From Nansenia antarctica (Eukaryota > Chordata > Actinopteri > Argentiniformes > Microstomatidae), in assembly GCA_963989245.1 (NCBI GenBank), contig CAXDII010000003.1, forward strand, positions 620,001 through 684,000: a DNA stretch of 64,000 bases. The letters run 5' to 3'. The translations under genes were made by a program, and so were the position numbers. Below are positions 63,421-64,000 of this stretch, piece by piece; position 1 is the stretch's first letter, and the number at the start of each line of letters is the position of its first letter. Under the pieces are notes generated by a model that had not been told where the DNA came from, did no database searches, and worked only from the letters and a program-made list of their open reading frames with translations.

Positions 63421-64000
63421 CTGACACATTTTAATTTAAAATCATTTGGGCAGCAGAGTACAATTGAGGATATCATATTTGATGGAGAAATTGATAAGAA
63501 TTTGATAGGTAAAATTTATAGAACTCTACAGAAGACCTATGTAGCTGAAAAACTGTTAGAAAGTAGGATTGAGATGTGGAATCGAGAACTAGGAAGAACA
63601 GATATAGGTTTAAAATGGAAAGAGTGTTGGAATACTACAAATGACATGACAGTTAATGAAAATCTACGTTTAATCCAATATAAAATAATGTATAGAGTCT
63701 ACCACACGCGAGATAAAATCCATAAGTATTATAGTAATGTATCAGATAACTGTTTAAAGTGTGGAAAAAAAGACTCACTAATACACGCATTCTGGGAGTG
63801 TCCCAGAGTACAGAAAACCTGGGTTGACATAGAACATTGGCTCTCAGGGGTACATAAGGAAAGATTCAAATTTGATCCTTCAATCTGTCTTTTCCAGGAT
63901 GTAGCCACAGTAAGATACCCTAGGGGGTGGATAATTATGTACTCATCAATTATATTTAAAAAACTAATACTTGGAAGTTGGAAATCAAGTAAACCTCCAA
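63421..64000 (+). pseudogene. L1-like ORF2 C-terminal part, running off the window
   Basis: One frame is open from about 63430 to the window end: LLESRIEMWNRELGRTD, YRVYHTRDKIHKYY, CLKCGKKDSLIHAFWEC (Cys/His motif) and WIIMYSSIIFKKLILGSW. This is the L1/Tx1-like C-terminal region, as at 51237 and 52850 but from a different copy. The 3' end lies beyond the window. Confidence 0.75.

Overview
The window is a transposon-dense stretch of a ray-finned fish genome. Evidence for a teleost-type host: a 7SL (SRP) RNA gene, the C-terminal end of the helicase-like transcription factor HLTF, and nested DIRS, hAT, LINE, Polinton/adintovirus and gamma-like retroviral elements in fish-typical combination. 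I cannot name the species. There is little single-copy host sequence; the rest is mobile DNA in several nesting layers.

Layout. 1-5780: a nearly complete DIRS-type tyrosine-recombinase retrotransposon (minus strand) with 44-bp inverted ends. 5781-16280: the right half of a Polinton/adintovirus-like element (polinton 1): a PY-like gene cut by the DIRS element, then on the minus strand an adenain-like protease, double-jelly-roll hexon, pX-like basic protein, penton, chromodomain integrase and two small accessory genes, ending in a terminal inverted repeat (TIR A). Two hAT elements with exact 8-bp duplications interrupt the protease and penton genes. 16281-18477: non-polinton spacer with a full-length 7SL RNA gene including its ATF/CRE promoter box, a possible terminal coding exon, a MITE and a LINE scrap. 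18478-40903: a second polinton (polinton 2) with both TIRs (B and C), an early gene, 5'-truncated protein-primed DNA polymerase B, packaging ATPase and a protease remnant. Its integrase-to-hexon block is deleted except for a hexon tail fragment, which is now part of an enlarged TIR. Inside that fragment sits a 566-bp solo LTR (6-bp duplication), and inside the solo LTR sits a 13.4-kb endogenous retrovirus (ERV1, minus strand, 4-bp duplication, LTRs that look identical) with long gag, pol and env frames.

40904-54228: unassigned host-like sequence, a 5'-truncated jockey/CR1-like LINE with two further 3' fragments nearby, a multi-exon hAT-like transposase gene, L1-like fragments, the HLTF 3' segment, and minisatellites. 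54229-60725: a second, internally deleted retrovirus (ERV2, plus strand) related to ERV1, with identical 302-bp LTRs and a 4-bp duplication, inserted in a roughly 36-bp minisatellite. 60726-64000: the rest of that minisatellite, a LINE 3' end, low-complexity tracts, and an L1-like frame running off the window.

How the parts relate. The two polintons carry complementary halves of one gene order: left TIR, early gene, PolB, ATPase, PY, then convergent protease, hexon, pX, penton, integrase, accessory genes, right TIR. Together they show a roughly 14-15 kb ancestral element; both are inactivated. ERV1 and ERV2 share PPT, 3' non-coding region, leader repeats and a gag UAG readthrough context, so ERV2 looks like a non-autonomous derivative moved by a full-length relative. 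The most unusual coding signal is at the N terminus of ERV1 Pol, upstream of reverse transcriptase: two H-x-T motifs in the arrangement of a 2H phosphoesterase fold.
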